Source of the DNA: an uncultured Granulosicoccaceae bacterium
GTDB taxonomy: Bacteria; Pseudomonadota; Gammaproteobacteria; Granulosicoccales; Granulosicoccaceae
Length of the DNA stretch: 64,000 bases
NCBI GenBank assembly: GCA_938007995.1
Contig: CALLLW010000043.1
Span: 1 to 64,000, forward strand
Direction: 5' to 3'
This document shows positions 6,884 through 15,617 of the stretch, piece after piece. The position numbers were made by a program, and so were the translations under genes. Each line of letters begins with the position of its first letter. Positions within the stretch are counted from its first letter, which is position 1. Under the pieces are notes generated by a model that saw nothing but the letters and a program-made list of their open reading frames with translations, had not been told where the DNA came from and searched no databases.

Positions 6884-8926
6884 TTACTGTGCAGCGGCTA
6901 CTGCATCGGGAGCCACAGCTGTTGCACTGGATTTACTGCGGCGCATAGCTTTACGCGGCTGCATTTTGCCGCTGGCTGTAATATCAAAAATCTTGTTATC
7001 ACGCTTATCCAGCATGGTTTTCATACAGGCAACTTCACAATGTTTCATAACATATGAAGCGTTGACTGATTTGTCTGCAGGCAGCTCTATAAAAGAAGCG
7101 TGCGATAGCAACTTAACATCTGAAAGATCAGCAAGCAGGCCGGGCAGCTGTGCTACCAATCTGCCGGCATTCAACCTTGATTGCTCGATTTTTTCAGATT
7201 TATAAAGCACTGCGAACCTGCCATCTTCCAGGTACTCTACCAGACCCTGACTGGTGCACTGACGGGCAAGCTCAGCTTCAACGAGCGCGAGCATCGGCTT
7301 GCACTTACCGAGACTTAATCGATCACCAGTGACTGCAGCCACCATCTTGATATCTAACATCAACAAACAAAACACGCCGTCAATATTGTCACTGCCTAGC
7401 GCAAGCTCTATCGATTCCTGCAATCGAGGTGTTTCCTCTAATTGCGGCAACTCGGGCACTTGCGACAATGGCGGCGATTGGGGCTGCTGCTCTTCCACAA
7501 GCCCGGTAGTTTCTATTTCTGCGGGGGCGTGCTGCCCGGTAAAACTCGCGATACCATCTTGCAACTCCGCGATCATAGAGTCCTCATCTGGCTCTGCCGG
7601 ATCTATCGACTCAGATTGAACCAACAAAGGATTATCGATACCCGCCAAATCTGCCATGGCACTTTCTGAGGACTGCTGAACCGCAGCCAGATCGGTATGA
7701 GTTTCGGATTTAAATGTGACCAGATAAAGATCATCAGCCAGTCCAAACTCTGCCCCGGAGATATTCTGACTGCGATAGGCGACGGAGAAGCTACGCCCTT
7801 CCAGACTTCGAAAGAGTGCTTTAACCGCTCGTTGTGGAGACAGTCGAACAGGTGCACCATGAATAGTGGATTCAAAATTCTTATGTTGTAAGTTATCTCG
7901 GTCACCGTTACTGAGCATATCTGCTGCAAACTGGTTAGCAGCAACAATGTTCTGCTGCTTGTCCAGCAGCACCGATGGCACGGCGCATGATTGTACCAGA
8001 CTCACTATGCCGGACTCATTATCCAGCATGACCTCTGTTACGACCGATGGACCCTGACTGGTTTTTAGCCCGGTTGCAATTGCATTCAGTCTGGCAAAAA
8101 GTGTCTCGATAGACTCCGATTTATCAAGACAGGTAATTGCACCTAACGATAGACTTTTCTGCACAACAGCCTCAAGGTTTTCGCTTGTTATCACAGCGTA
8201 GACTGGTCGCGATTCTTTGCTCAGAGACTGCATGTACCGACACAGGTCCTCGCCATTCTGATCTGATAAATGATAATCGGATAACACCAGATCAAACTTG
8301 CTCTTTGCCATAGCATCCCGTGCTTCAGCAGCATTTCCAGCAACAATTACCGTGTAGCCATTCCCCTGCAGAAGCTCTCTTAACTTCACACAAACGAGTG
8401 GCGTGTTATCAACCAACAGAATACTGGCAGACAGGCTGGATGGGTTCACCAGAGAGTTGCTAGGTGCAGAGCTATATTGAAGCGGCTGTACTACTGGCTC
8501 TTTCACTGTTGTGGCAGCAGTTGACTGTCGAGTCTGAATCAGTCGTTGTATCACTGAATCAAGACGCTTGTAGTCTCGCCATAAAAATGTAAGCGTATTC
8601 TGCCGGCCCCGAACCAGCGATCTGACTTCCTCTTCCGGCTCTTCGGTGATTATCACCAGCGGCAGATCTCTATGTGCAGGTTCAGCCAGAACAAGCAGGA
8701 ACTCAGACACGATAGACGCCTGCGCGCCTGGCCAGCCCAGAACGATGCAGCTATAGTTTGCATCCGACGCTGAAGACTTTTTGCAAAGTGCATTACCAGC
8801 ATCAGCAGGATCAGAAAAGACATCGGTATCGTAGTTGTTCTGCCACGCATATGCCTTTAGTACCTGCGCCATAGCGGGAGCTGTATCGACAATTAACAGG
8901 CTGTGTTGATCAACGCTGGTCGCCAT
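6884..8926 (-). CDS. Two-receiver / PAS / degenerate GGDEF signalling protein
   Basis: 680-residue cytoplasmic protein. Order: an N-terminal receiver-like domain (about 9-125) whose phospho-acceptor position reads VLGWPG, with no Asp; a second receiver (about 168-290) that keeps the acceptor in LVLSDYHL and a Lys in CLDKS; a PAS-like region (about 310-410); an acidic, proline-rich linker; and a C-terminal domain (about 500-655) with the outline of a GGDEF domain. Its signature is not GGDEF but EDGRF (near residue 566), so diguanylate cyclase activity is unlikely. It could be a c-di-GMP or GTP sensor or a scaffold. GAAGG precedes the ATG. It stands alone on this strand, and the fold of the last domain is inferred from pattern. 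Confidence 0.6.
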   Translation of the reverse strand: MATSVDQHSLLIVDTAPAMAQVLKAYAWQNNYDTDVFSDPADAGNALCKKSSASDANYSCIVLGWPGAQASIVSEFLLVLAEPAHRDLPLVIITEEPEEEVRSLVRGRQNTLTFLWRDYKRLDSVIQRLIQTRQSTAATTVKEPVVQPLQYSSAPSNSLVNPSSLSASILLVDNTPLVCVKLRELLQGNGYTVIVAGNAAEARDAMAKSKFDLVLSDYHLSDQNGEDLCRYMQSLSKESRPVYAVITSENLEAVVQKSLSLGAITCLDKSESIETLFARLNAIATGLKTSQGPSVVTEVMLDNESGIVSLVQSCAVPSVLLDKQQNIVAANQFAADMLSNGDRDNLQHKNFESTIHGAPVRLSPQRAVKALFRSLEGRSFSVAYRSQNISGAEFGLADDLYLVTFKSETHTDLAAVQQSSESAMADLAGIDNPLLVQSESIDPAEPDEDSMIAELQDGIASFTGQHAPAEIETTGLVEEQQPQSPPLSQVPELPQLEETPRLQESIELALGSDNIDGVFCLLMLDIKMVAAVTGDRLSLGKCKPMLALVEAELARQCTSQGLVEYLEDGRFAVLYKSEKIEQSRLNAGRLVAQLPGLLADLSDVKLLSHASFIELPADKSVNASYVMKHCEVACMKTMLDKRDNKIFDITASGKMQPRKAMRRSKSSATAVAPDAVAAAQ

Positions 8927-9121
8927 CGGGGAACCTTCAGAGATTTGTTATATATTCACCGGTTGTATTGAGCGCTTGAGTGTCAGCATTATTGCAACGG
9001 CAGCAAGGCCGCCAGATCAGAATACAACCGGGCCGGGTATTAATAAAAAATAAGTATAGTCGCTGTTGAGAATTTGACAGCGACACCGAAGGAAGAAATC
9101 ATTGATTTAAGAAACAACGAC

Positions 9122-9382
9122 TTATCGGCCCGGACCGGTGAGATCTTCCAGCTTGCCAAGGTATTCAAGTGCCTGAATGCGGCTTTCGCCACACATCAGT
9201 GGTTCGGGCTTTAACGCTCCACAAAAAGCCGGACGATTCGCTTTGCCAATTAATTCGCAGGCAAAATTCTTATCCAGATGAATGCAGGGTACACCCGCTG
9301 GTTTACCATCAGGCATGCCCGGTAATGGCTCGGTAATCGAAGGGGCGATGCAACAGGCACCGCATTTTTCACGGCAGTTAAT
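9122..9382 (-). CDS. ykgJ: YkgJ-like cysteine-cluster (zinc/iron-chelating) protein, apparent ATT start
   Basis: Small YkgJ/UPF0153-type protein. From ATG (9316) it would have 64 residues, but the conserved cysteine-rich N terminus lies upstream in the same frame: NCREKCGACCIAPSITEPL. Between the in-frame TAG near 9411 and 9316 there is no ATG, GTG or TTG. The codon that gives the family start (M)NCR is ATT at 9380-9382, giving 86 residues with cysteines in CREKCGACC and later C-CELIG, FCGAL and MCGES. ATT starts about 6 bases past the moeA stop, suggesting coupled translation. The biochemical role is unknown; the family is predicted to bind Zn or an Fe-S cluster. Confidence 0.7.
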   Translation of the reverse strand: MNCREKCGACCIAPSITEPLPGMPDGKPAGVPCIHLDKNFACELIGKANRPAFCGALKPEPLMCGESRIQALEYLGKLEDLTGPGR

Positions 9383-9387
9383 AGTGT

Positions 9388-10659
9388 TTAAACCAATCCA
9401 AAGAACGGTCTAACCTGAACCAAATCACCAGGCGAGACCCCATCACATTCAGCCGACAAAACGATCAGACAATTGGCAAGACACATTGAGCTGAGCCGCC
9501 CTGCGCCCTGCTTTCCGGTGGTGCGTACAGTTTGCTCACCGCTACTGTTCACTTCCACCACACCGCGCTGATACTCGATTCTGCCGGGTACTTTGCGGAT
9601 AGACTGCGCGGCTTTAACAGAAAACAACTGTGGTTCGGCGGTGGTGCAGCCCATCATCGCCCTTATGGTTGGCTGTACAAATTCATAGAACGTTACCATG
9701 ACCGCAACCGGATTACCCGGTAAACCAAAAAAGCGACAGCCATTTACTATGCCGCAAGCCAGTGGCCGACCGGGCCGCATTGCGAGCTTCCAGAAAGTCA
9801 GCTCTCCGAGCTTGGCAATGGCTTTACTGACGAAATCTGCCTGTCCTGCAGAAACACCACCGGATGTAATAACCAGATCGGCTTCCCGTGTTGCTCGTTC
9901 AATGGCCTCACTGGTGGCTTGTTCAGTATCCTGCACCACCCCATAGTCGATCAGTTCAACACCGAGCCGACTCAGCAAAGCAAACAACGTGTGACGATTA
10001 CTGTCGAATATTTCACCGGGACCTAAATCCTTACCTGCATGAGTTTCCAGCGCACGCAATTCGTCACCTGTACTAAAGAATGCCACTTTCAAGCGGCGTT
10101 TCACTGCAACGGTATCTATGCCAAGCGAAGCAATCAAACCAAGCTCTGCAGGATTAACCAGCGTACCTGCAGCAAGCACCAGATCACCACGGTTGATGTC
10201 TTCACCCGCCTGCCTGACATTACGACCGGCAGAGGTGGTGCCATCTATAAGTATATGATCATCATCTACCTGGACATGTTCCTGTATGACTACCGTATCA
10301 GTCCCTTTGGGCATCATGCCACCGGTCATAATACGAACCGCCTCACCTCGCTTAAGCACTGCATCAACCGGCTTCCCTGCCCATGCTGTGTCAAGGACTT
10401 TAAGAGATACTTCAGTATCTGCAACCGGCAGATCTGCACTATTGATGGCATAGCCATCCATCGCGCTGTTGGTATATGCAGGCACTTGTATGGGAGAGAT
10501 GATATCCGTGGCAAGTACATGGTGTAGTGAGTCACGCAGCGGTACATCTATCGAATCGGTGATCGGTTCAACTTGTTGCTGCATCCGTTGCAGCGCAACT
10601 GCGACAGGCAACAGTTCAGGCTCTATCGGATCATCACAAGAGGGTTGCTTATCTATCAC
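9388..10659 (-). CDS. moeA: Molybdopterin molybdenumtransferase MoeA
   Basis: Inserts molybdate into adenylylated molybdopterin in the cytosol, the last step of Mo-cofactor synthesis. 423 residues, normal length. Visible family motifs: SAMDGYA (about 64-70), RIMTGGMMPKGTDTVV, FSTGDEL, SGGVSAGQADFV and FGLPGNPVAVMVTFYEF, in that order. It lies 15 bases after mobA and directly before the ykgJ-like gene. The operon gshA-mobA-moeA-ykgJ is read from the tight spacing. No molybdoenzyme gene was seen in the window. Confidence 0.93.
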   Translation of the reverse strand: MIDKQPSCDDPIEPELLPVAVALQRMQQQVEPITDSIDVPLRDSLHHVLATDIISPIQVPAYTNSAMDGYAINSADLPVADTEVSLKVLDTAWAGKPVDAVLKRGEAVRIMTGGMMPKGTDTVVIQEHVQVDDDHILIDGTTSAGRNVRQAGEDINRGDLVLAAGTLVNPAELGLIASLGIDTVAVKRRLKVAFFSTGDELRALETHAGKDLGPGEIFDSNRHTLFALLSRLGVELIDYGVVQDTEQATSEAIERATREADLVITSGGVSAGQADFVSKAIAKLGELTFWKLAMRPGRPLACGIVNGCRFFGLPGNPVAVMVTFYEFVQPTIRAMMGCTTAEPQLFSVKAAQSIRKVPGRIEYQRGVVEVNSSGEQTVRTTGKQGAGRLSSMCLANCLIVLSAECDGVSPGDLVQVRPFFGLV

Positions 10660-10674
10660 TGGGTAAGTCCCGAT

Positions 10675-11334
10675 TTAGTTCGGAGTTTCGTCTGATTTTG
10701 TGGTGAGTTTCATCTGACTTAGTTCCGAGTTTTTTAAGTCCTCTTCTGTATTAATATTGACAAAACTCTGCTTGAATTCGCTACAGTCAACTTCAACCAA
10801 CTTATGTTGTGCAAACCAACGATCAATTTTACGCTCACCGCTGGCAAGATAAGATCTCAGGCTTTGTAGAAGATCTGTCTTTACAAGACTAAACACCGGA
10901 TGTGTTCGGTTGCCGTCAGAGGCAACACCAATCTCTGCTTCGTTACTTGTCACACTATTAAACATATGAGGCAGCAACAACGGCGACTGCATTGGTGAAT
11001 CACATGGGCATGTATAGATCCACTGCGTTTTGGCAACGGACATGCCTGCCTCAAACCCGGCAAGCGGGCCTTGATAACCATCAATGCTATCGGGCACCAC
11101 CTGGACCGCATACTTTTTATAATCATCCAGGTTGCGATTGGCATTAATAACCACTTCTGCCACGCTCGGGCGCAGAGTATCAATTACCCAGGAAATCATT
11201 TCCGCCTGTTGCAAGACCACAAGGCCCTTGTCTGCGCCTTGCATACGACGCCCCATTCCTCCAGCAAGTATGACCCCGGTTACCGCAGCATTGACCTGTG
11301 CCGTCGCTGCCGACCCGGTGCTTTCGCCACTCAC
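10675..11334 (-). CDS. mobA: Molybdenum cofactor guanylyltransferase MobA
   Basis: Transfers GMP from GTP to Mo-molybdopterin, giving the MGD cofactor used by DMSO-reductase-family enzymes. 219 residues. The nucleotide-binding N terminus ILAGGMGRRMQGADKG (about 21-36) is typical, followed by GYQGPLAGFEAG and the metal-site stretch PCDSP. It begins 15 bases after the gshA stop and ends 15 bases before moeA. The C terminus (about 195-219) is a polar tail of unclear purpose. MobA next to MoeA is a common arrangement. Confidence 0.92.
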   Translation of the reverse strand: MSGESTGSAATAQVNAAVTGVILAGGMGRRMQGADKGLVVLQQAEMISWVIDTLRPSVAEVVINANRNLDDYKKYAVQVVPDSIDGYQGPLAGFEAGMSVAKTQWIYTCPCDSPMQSPLLLPHMFNSVTSNEAEIGVASDGNRTHPVFSLVKTDLLQSLRSYLASGERKIDRWFAQHKLVEVDCSEFKQSFVNINTEEDLKNSELSQMKLTTKSDETPN

Positions 11335-11349
11335 ATTAACCTCGATTTT

Positions 11350-12930
11350 TTATTCAAGTTGTGCATGGTAGTTATCCAGAAACTGCTTAAAGGTCAGGTT
11401 ATCAGACGCTTCGATATGTTTTTGTTTTTTGATCGATTCTTCTACTGATTTTTCAAAATCCTGCTGTTGCTCTTTTGCAAGTGTCTCGCTTGCGTTCTTA
11501 TGCTCTGTGGACTTGCGCAGCCCAAGCGTAAAAAAATCTTCGTCGTTGTCAAGTAGCTCCTCCAACATGACTCCAGAGGGTGTTTGAGATGGATTGTGCA
11601 ACTTGTCTATCTGTTGGCTGAGTGAATTACAGTACACCTTCGGTGCGCCTGTCACATCCAGTAAGTCACACAGCTCTCCCACCATATCAAGAATCTCCGT
11701 GCCCCATTGTCGTAGCAGAACAGATTCGCTCCCGCGCTGCAATCTGAGCTCAGGGTCGCGCCCTCGATGCGCTACCGCAACATGGTTACTTTTACTTTGT
11801 TTAAGTTCATCATCATCCATTGGCGGACTGTCACACAACATACAAAACAGCATAAATGCCTCTAGAAATCGCAATTGCTCTTCGTTGATACCGAGAGGAT
11901 CGTATGCATTCACATCGAGAGATCGTAGTTCAACATACTTAACACCACGCCTCTCCATTGCCAAAGATGGCATCTCCATTGGCTCGGTAATCTGTTTTGG
12001 GCGAATAGAACTATAGTGCTCGTTTTCTATTTGCAGCAAATTAGTATTGAGCTGTTGGTACTCACCGTCTGCATCAAACAATCCCATCGCTGCATACCGT
12101 TCTGATGGAGCTCGCATGGCCGCTTTCAGAAAGCTGATATATTCGCTAACACTGTTGTAGGACGTATTTATTGTGGTCGATTCATCACGATTGTTTTGAT
12201 AACCGATATCACCCATTCGCAGCGAGGTAGCAAATGGCTCATAGTACGTGTTACGCGCATGTTTTTTCATCATCTTTGGTGGTGGCTTGGTACCAAAAAA
12301 AGATCCACACACAGCCGGTGAGGCACCAAACAAATACGGAATCAGCCAGCCGAAGCGCAATATATTACGGCTCAATGCAAAATACTGATTCGAGATGTAA
12401 TCCTGATCTGCCGATTTACCGTCAACTTCGGCAAGCACCTGCCAGAAGCTATCAGGATAAGAATAGTTGTAGTGAACACCTGCAATAGCTTGCATCTTCC
12501 GGCCGTAGCGCAACCCCAGACCACGGCGATAGACATGCTTCATGTGTCCGATATTGGAAGTGCCGTAACGGCCGATAGGAACATCACAATCAAGCTTTAA
12601 TCCACAGGGCATACTGGTGCCCCACAACAACTCGCCTTCAGGAAGTTTGGAGTAGACAAAGTTCTGCACATCCTGCAGATGCCTAAGCGTTAATGCCAGC
12701 TCCTTATAAGGTGGTGTGACAATCTCCAGCAGCGCTTCTGAAAAATCAGTGGTGATTGATGGGTGGGTCAGTGCACTGCCCAGCTCCAGTGGATGCGACA
12801 ACAATGACAAAGTACCATCTGCAGCAACCCGCAAACATTCTTTCTCGACCCCCACCATACGACCCTGCAGGGGTTTGTCACTACTGTTCTTATAAACCGA
12901 TTCCAGGCGACGGCGCGCAAGCTCGTACAA
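11350..12930 (-). CDS. gshA: Glutamate-cysteine ligase GshA (proteobacterial class)
   Basis: First step of glutathione synthesis: ATP-dependent ligation of Glu and Cys, cytoplasmic. I prefer the TTG at 12928-12930, which gives 526 residues (E. coli GshA has about 518) and is preceded by GGAG nine bases upstream. A longer open frame from 13041 adds 37 residues without family likeness and would run into the divergent promoter region. Family landmarks are GVEKECLRV, GSALTHPSITTDFSEALLE, the glycine/tyrosine-rich AGVHYNYSYPD and VEYVELRSLDVNAYDPLGI-like text (here KYVELRSLDVNAYDP). No gshB in the window. It leads the apparent operon with mobA, moeA and ykgJ. Confidence 0.9.
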   Translation of the reverse strand: MYELARRRLESVYKNSSDKPLQGRMVGVEKECLRVAADGTLSLLSHPLELGSALTHPSITTDFSEALLEIVTPPYKELALTLRHLQDVQNFVYSKLPEGELLWGTSMPCGLKLDCDVPIGRYGTSNIGHMKHVYRRGLGLRYGRKMQAIAGVHYNYSYPDSFWQVLAEVDGKSADQDYISNQYFALSRNILRFGWLIPYLFGASPAVCGSFFGTKPPPKMMKKHARNTYYEPFATSLRMGDIGYQNNRDESTTINTSYNSVSEYISFLKAAMRAPSERYAAMGLFDADGEYQQLNTNLLQIENEHYSSIRPKQITEPMEMPSLAMERRGVKYVELRSLDVNAYDPLGINEEQLRFLEAFMLFCMLCDSPPMDDDELKQSKSNHVAVAHRGRDPELRLQRGSESVLLRQWGTEILDMVGELCDLLDVTGAPKVYCNSLSQQIDKLHNPSQTPSGVMLEELLDNDEDFFTLGLRKSTEHKNASETLAKEQQQDFEKSVEESIKKQKHIEASDNLTFKQFLDNYHAQLE

Positions 12931-13059
12931 AAAAAGACTCTCCGGAAGTAGGCGCCATTTGCACGAACACAAACTGGCGATTGGAAGTATCGGCCTATTA
13001 TACTGTGTTAGTGGGAACCGTTTCCCCCACAATAACGCCAACCTGGCAATTTATCAGCA

Positions 13060-13866
13060 ATGGGCCCAGCAATGAAAACAAGACTTCAGCCGGTACTGCT
13101 GAACCATAACAGCACAGGCTCTGCCGACGCCGCTAATCTGATCATATTGCACGGCCTTTTTGGTGATCTGAACAACTGGAAAGCCATCGCTACCAGACTG
13201 TCGGATCAATTCCATGTGCACTGTATGGACCTGCGAAATCACGGCGACTCACCCCACGTGTCAGGCATGAGTTACGTCGAACTGGCAGCTGACGTGGCTC
13301 ACACCTGCGATCAGCACAACATTTCCAACACCTTTGTTATCGGTCATTCAATGGGGGGCAAAACTGCTATGCAACTGGCGTTGAGCAGGCCCGAACTAAT
13401 CACCAGATTTGCCGTTGTAGATATTGGCCCCCGGCGCTACCAGCCTCATCACAACAGCATTATAGAGGGCCTGCAACTACTGTCGCGTTCGGCGCTTGAC
13501 TCACGTAAAACCGCAGAGGCGTTACTTGAACCCTATGCACCAGAGCCGGGTGTACGGGCATTTCTGTTAAAGAACCTTAAGCGCACAGAATATGGCAACT
13601 ATAAGCTGCGCGTTAATATTGAAGAAATCGCTCGATGCTATGATCAAATTGCCGATGCAATTGATTCACAACAGCAATACGAAAAACCAGTGTTGTTTGT
13701 TAAAGGTGCAGAATCTGACTACCTTGGCGATGATGATCAGCAACCGATCATGTCGCTCTTTAAAAATCCATCATTAAAAACAATTGATGGCGCTGGCCAC
13801 TGGCCTCACAGTGAAAAGCCCGAGGTCGTTTATAAAATCCTTACCGACTTTTTTGCCGCAGACTGA
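13060..13866 (+). CDS. Alpha/beta-hydrolase, YbfF-like esterase
   Basis: 268-residue cytoplasmic hydrolase. The oxyanion-hole motif HGLFGDLNNW (about 30-39), the nucleophile elbow GHSMGG and the catalytic histidine in DGAGHWPHSEKP near the C terminus are all present; the acid is probably within KGAESDYLG. This set resembles the acyl-CoA/short-chain esterase YbfF. Two in-frame ATGs compete: 13060 and 13072. Neither has a strong Shine-Dalgarno; the family usually starts close to the second. It is divergent from gshA. Its last 37 bases overlap the end of the opposing phosphatase gene. Substrate unknown. Confidence 0.8.
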   Translation: MGPAMKTRLQPVLLNHNSTGSADAANLIILHGLFGDLNNWKAIATRLSDQFHVHCMDLRNHGDSPHVSGMSYVELAADVAHTCDQHNISNTFVIGHSMGGKTAMQLALSRPELITRFAVVDIGPRRYQPHHNSIIEGLQLLSRSALDSRKTAEALLEPYAPEPGVRAFLLKNLKRTEYGNYKLRVNIEEIARCYDQIADAIDSQQQYEKPVLFVKGAESDYLGDDDQQPIMSLFKNPSLKTIDGAGHWPHSEKPEVVYKILTDFFAAD

Positions 13867-14765
13867 AGTACATCCAGCGCCTGCCGGTGCAGGCTAACGT
13901 TAGCCGCAGCAACAACCTGACCACCGTTATTCGCAGACTCTCCATGCCAGTCGGTCACCACACCACCAGCGTGTTCCACGATTGGTATCAGCGCCTGTAT
14001 ATCATAAAGACTGAGGTTTGATTCCACCACCAGATCAACATGACCTGCGGCCAGAAGACAATACGAATAACAATCACCACCGTAGCGCATCAGCCTGACA
14101 GAACTTGCCAGTTTTTGCTGTGCTGCAAATTCGTGCTGATCAAACATATCCGGTGCTGTAGACATCATGATCGCCTTCGCCAACTGCGAACAGTTGCTAC
14201 AACGCAGGCTTGTATCAGTAGATAGATGGCGCAATACAGACTTACCATTCAGATCATCAGCAAAGTAGCGTTCACCGGTAAAAGGCTGATCCATCACCCC
14301 CACCACTGGCCTGTTGCCGTCAAACAGTGCTATCAACGTACCCCAGGTAGGCAAGCCTGAGATAAAGGCACGCGTGCCGTCGATTGGATCAAGTACCCAG
14401 GTGAAATTGCTGGTGCCTGACTTTGCACCATATTCCTCGCCGTAGATGCCATGGGTGGGATAATGCAAAAGGATTAAGTCACGCATTGCCGCCTCTGCCG
14501 CGCGATCTGCAATCGTCACCGGATCAAAGTTGTTGCCAGAGAGCTTGTTGTCAACATTCAACGATTGTCTAAAGTGTTGCAGTGTGATCCGGGACGCTGC
14601 ATCTGCCAACTTGCAGGCAAACTGGAGTAATGAGTCGGCGCTGAACTCCTGATCTGCTGATGTGGTAGCTGGAACCCAGTCGCCGGACCGGGCGCCGGAA
14701 CTGCCGGATTGAGTATCAGCCGGATTGTTTGTTGTCATAGTGCTTGTAGAATTCGCGCGTCGCAC
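13830..14765 (-). CDS. hisN: Inositol-monophosphatase-family phosphatase, HisN-like
   Basis: Metal-dependent phosphatase. The signature WVLDPIDGTRAFISGLPTWG with the DPIDGT metal site, the upstream EEYGAKS and the C-terminal WGGDCYSYCLLAAGHVDLVVE-like segment (here RYGGDCYSYCLLA) point to the histidinol-phosphate phosphatase subgroup, acting in histidine synthesis; inositol or sugar phosphates are alternatives. The longest frame starts at GTG 14765 (311 residues). An ATG at 14736-14738 gives 302 and is equally plausible; the first ~30 residues are low-complexity Ser/Thr/Asn and not conserved-looking. It converges on and overlaps the preceding hydrolase gene by 37 bases. Confidence 0.75.
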   Translation of the reverse strand: MRRANSTSTMTTNNPADTQSGSSGARSGDWVPATTSADQEFSADSLLQFACKLADAASRITLQHFRQSLNVDNKLSGNNFDPVTIADRAAEAAMRDLILLHYPTHGIYGEEYGAKSGTSNFTWVLDPIDGTRAFISGLPTWGTLIALFDGNRPVVGVMDQPFTGERYFADDLNGKSVLRHLSTDTSLRCSNCSQLAKAIMMSTAPDMFDQHEFAAQQKLASSVRLMRYGGDCYSYCLLAAGHVDLVVESNLSLYDIQALIPIVEHAGGVVTDWHGESANNGGQVVAAANVSLHRQALDVLQSAAKKSVRIL

Positions 14766-14919
14766 TCAGAGTATGCCTGCTTAGCCGGGGCACGACCAGA
14801 GGACAACTGGGTAATTTGATGTACACTTTAAGCCGTAACTGCCCGCTGATCGTAAAATCTCCTACACTTAAAAACAGCATCTGTCTTTCCGCAAATAAAG
14901 TAACTACTTCAGTCCAGCT

Positions 14920-15435
14920 ATGACCAAATTATTCTCTGGCCGAGCGGCCAGCCTGATCGGACTTATCCTCGGTATATCCTCAATGGCGTTTGCCGTGGGG
15001 TATCTGCAAATGGTGCTTTATCTGGCACCGTGCTCGCTGTGCATTCTTGATCGCGCAGTGGTCATCGGCTTAATTGTTGTTTTTGCACAGGCACTGATTC
15101 ACAACCCGTTGAATACTGGCCGAAAGGTCTATGCCAGCCTCGCGACACTGTTATCACTGACTGGCATCGGTATATGCGCAAGGCATGTCTGGCTACAGCA
15201 CCAGCCGAAAGATGACGTACCTGAGTGTGGCCCCGGTTTCTGGCACATGCTGGAAAATCTGCCGTTCAAATCATTTTTGGATAAAATATTCAACAGCACC
15301 GGCGACTGTGCGAGTATTCAGGTTCAATTCCTGGGCTTATCATTGCCGGCATGGACTCTTGTTCTTTTCATCGTCTTTCTATTGATATCACTGGCGATGT
15401 TCTTTTCACCAGGCCGTCGCAACACAGACGCGTGA
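14920..15435 (+). CDS. dsbB: Disulfide bond formation protein DsbB
   Basis: Inner-membrane quinone reductase that reoxidises DsbA. 171 residues, four hydrophobic segments (about 10-33, 44-60, 70-86, 142-163). Both periplasmic cysteine pairs are present at E. coli-like positions: Cys38/Cys41 in PCSLC and Cys103/Cys130 in the second loop. No dsbA in the window. A GC-rich, palindrome-rich stretch follows the stop. Its promoter is probably in the ~150 bases upstream, shared with the divergent phosphatase gene. Confidence 0.88.
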   Translation: MTKLFSGRAASLIGLILGISSMAFAVGYLQMVLYLAPCSLCILDRAVVIGLIVVFAQALIHNPLNTGRKVYASLATLLSLTGIGICARHVWLQHQPKDDVPECGPGFWHMLENLPFKSFLDKIFNSTGDCASIQVQFLGLSLPAWTLVLFIVFLLISLAMFFSPGRRNTDA

Positions 15436-15556
15436 GGAATCCCGGGATTGACCCATGGTCGATTCCGGATGCATGCCTGGGGGTTAACCCCGGGGAGTTG
15501 CGCGCAGGGTTTGCGCCGGGGGCTTGAACCGGCGGCTTGAACCGGGGTTCAACAAG
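15436..15556 (+). repeat. Palindrome-rich GC patch
   Basis: Between dsbB and the next gene lie several perfect dyads in 120 bases: AATCCCGGGATT (15438-15449), GCATGC (15471-15476), GGGGTTAACCCC (15480-15491) and TTGAACC-GG-GGTTCAA (15537-15552). There is also a direct repeat, GGCTTGAACCGG, at 15521-15532 and 15534-15545. Base composition differs from the flanking genes. It may be a REP-like element, a multi-site operator or a terminator complex; without other copies this cannot be settled. Confidence 0.6.
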
Positions 15557-15617
15557 CACAAACCGTCTGGAACAGAGACCCGGTTACACATAAATATGAA
15601 GGTCACATTGAGGTAAC

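Noticed and set aside
10039..10527. 162-codon open frame antisense to moeA
   Set aside because: Lies entirely inside a clear moeA gene; Cys/His/Arg-rich composition typical of reverse-strand translation.
12931..13041. N-terminal extension of gshA to an upstream start
   Set aside because: The 37 extra residues do not resemble GshA; the TTG at 12928-12930 has a Shine-Dalgarno at good spacing and gives the family length.
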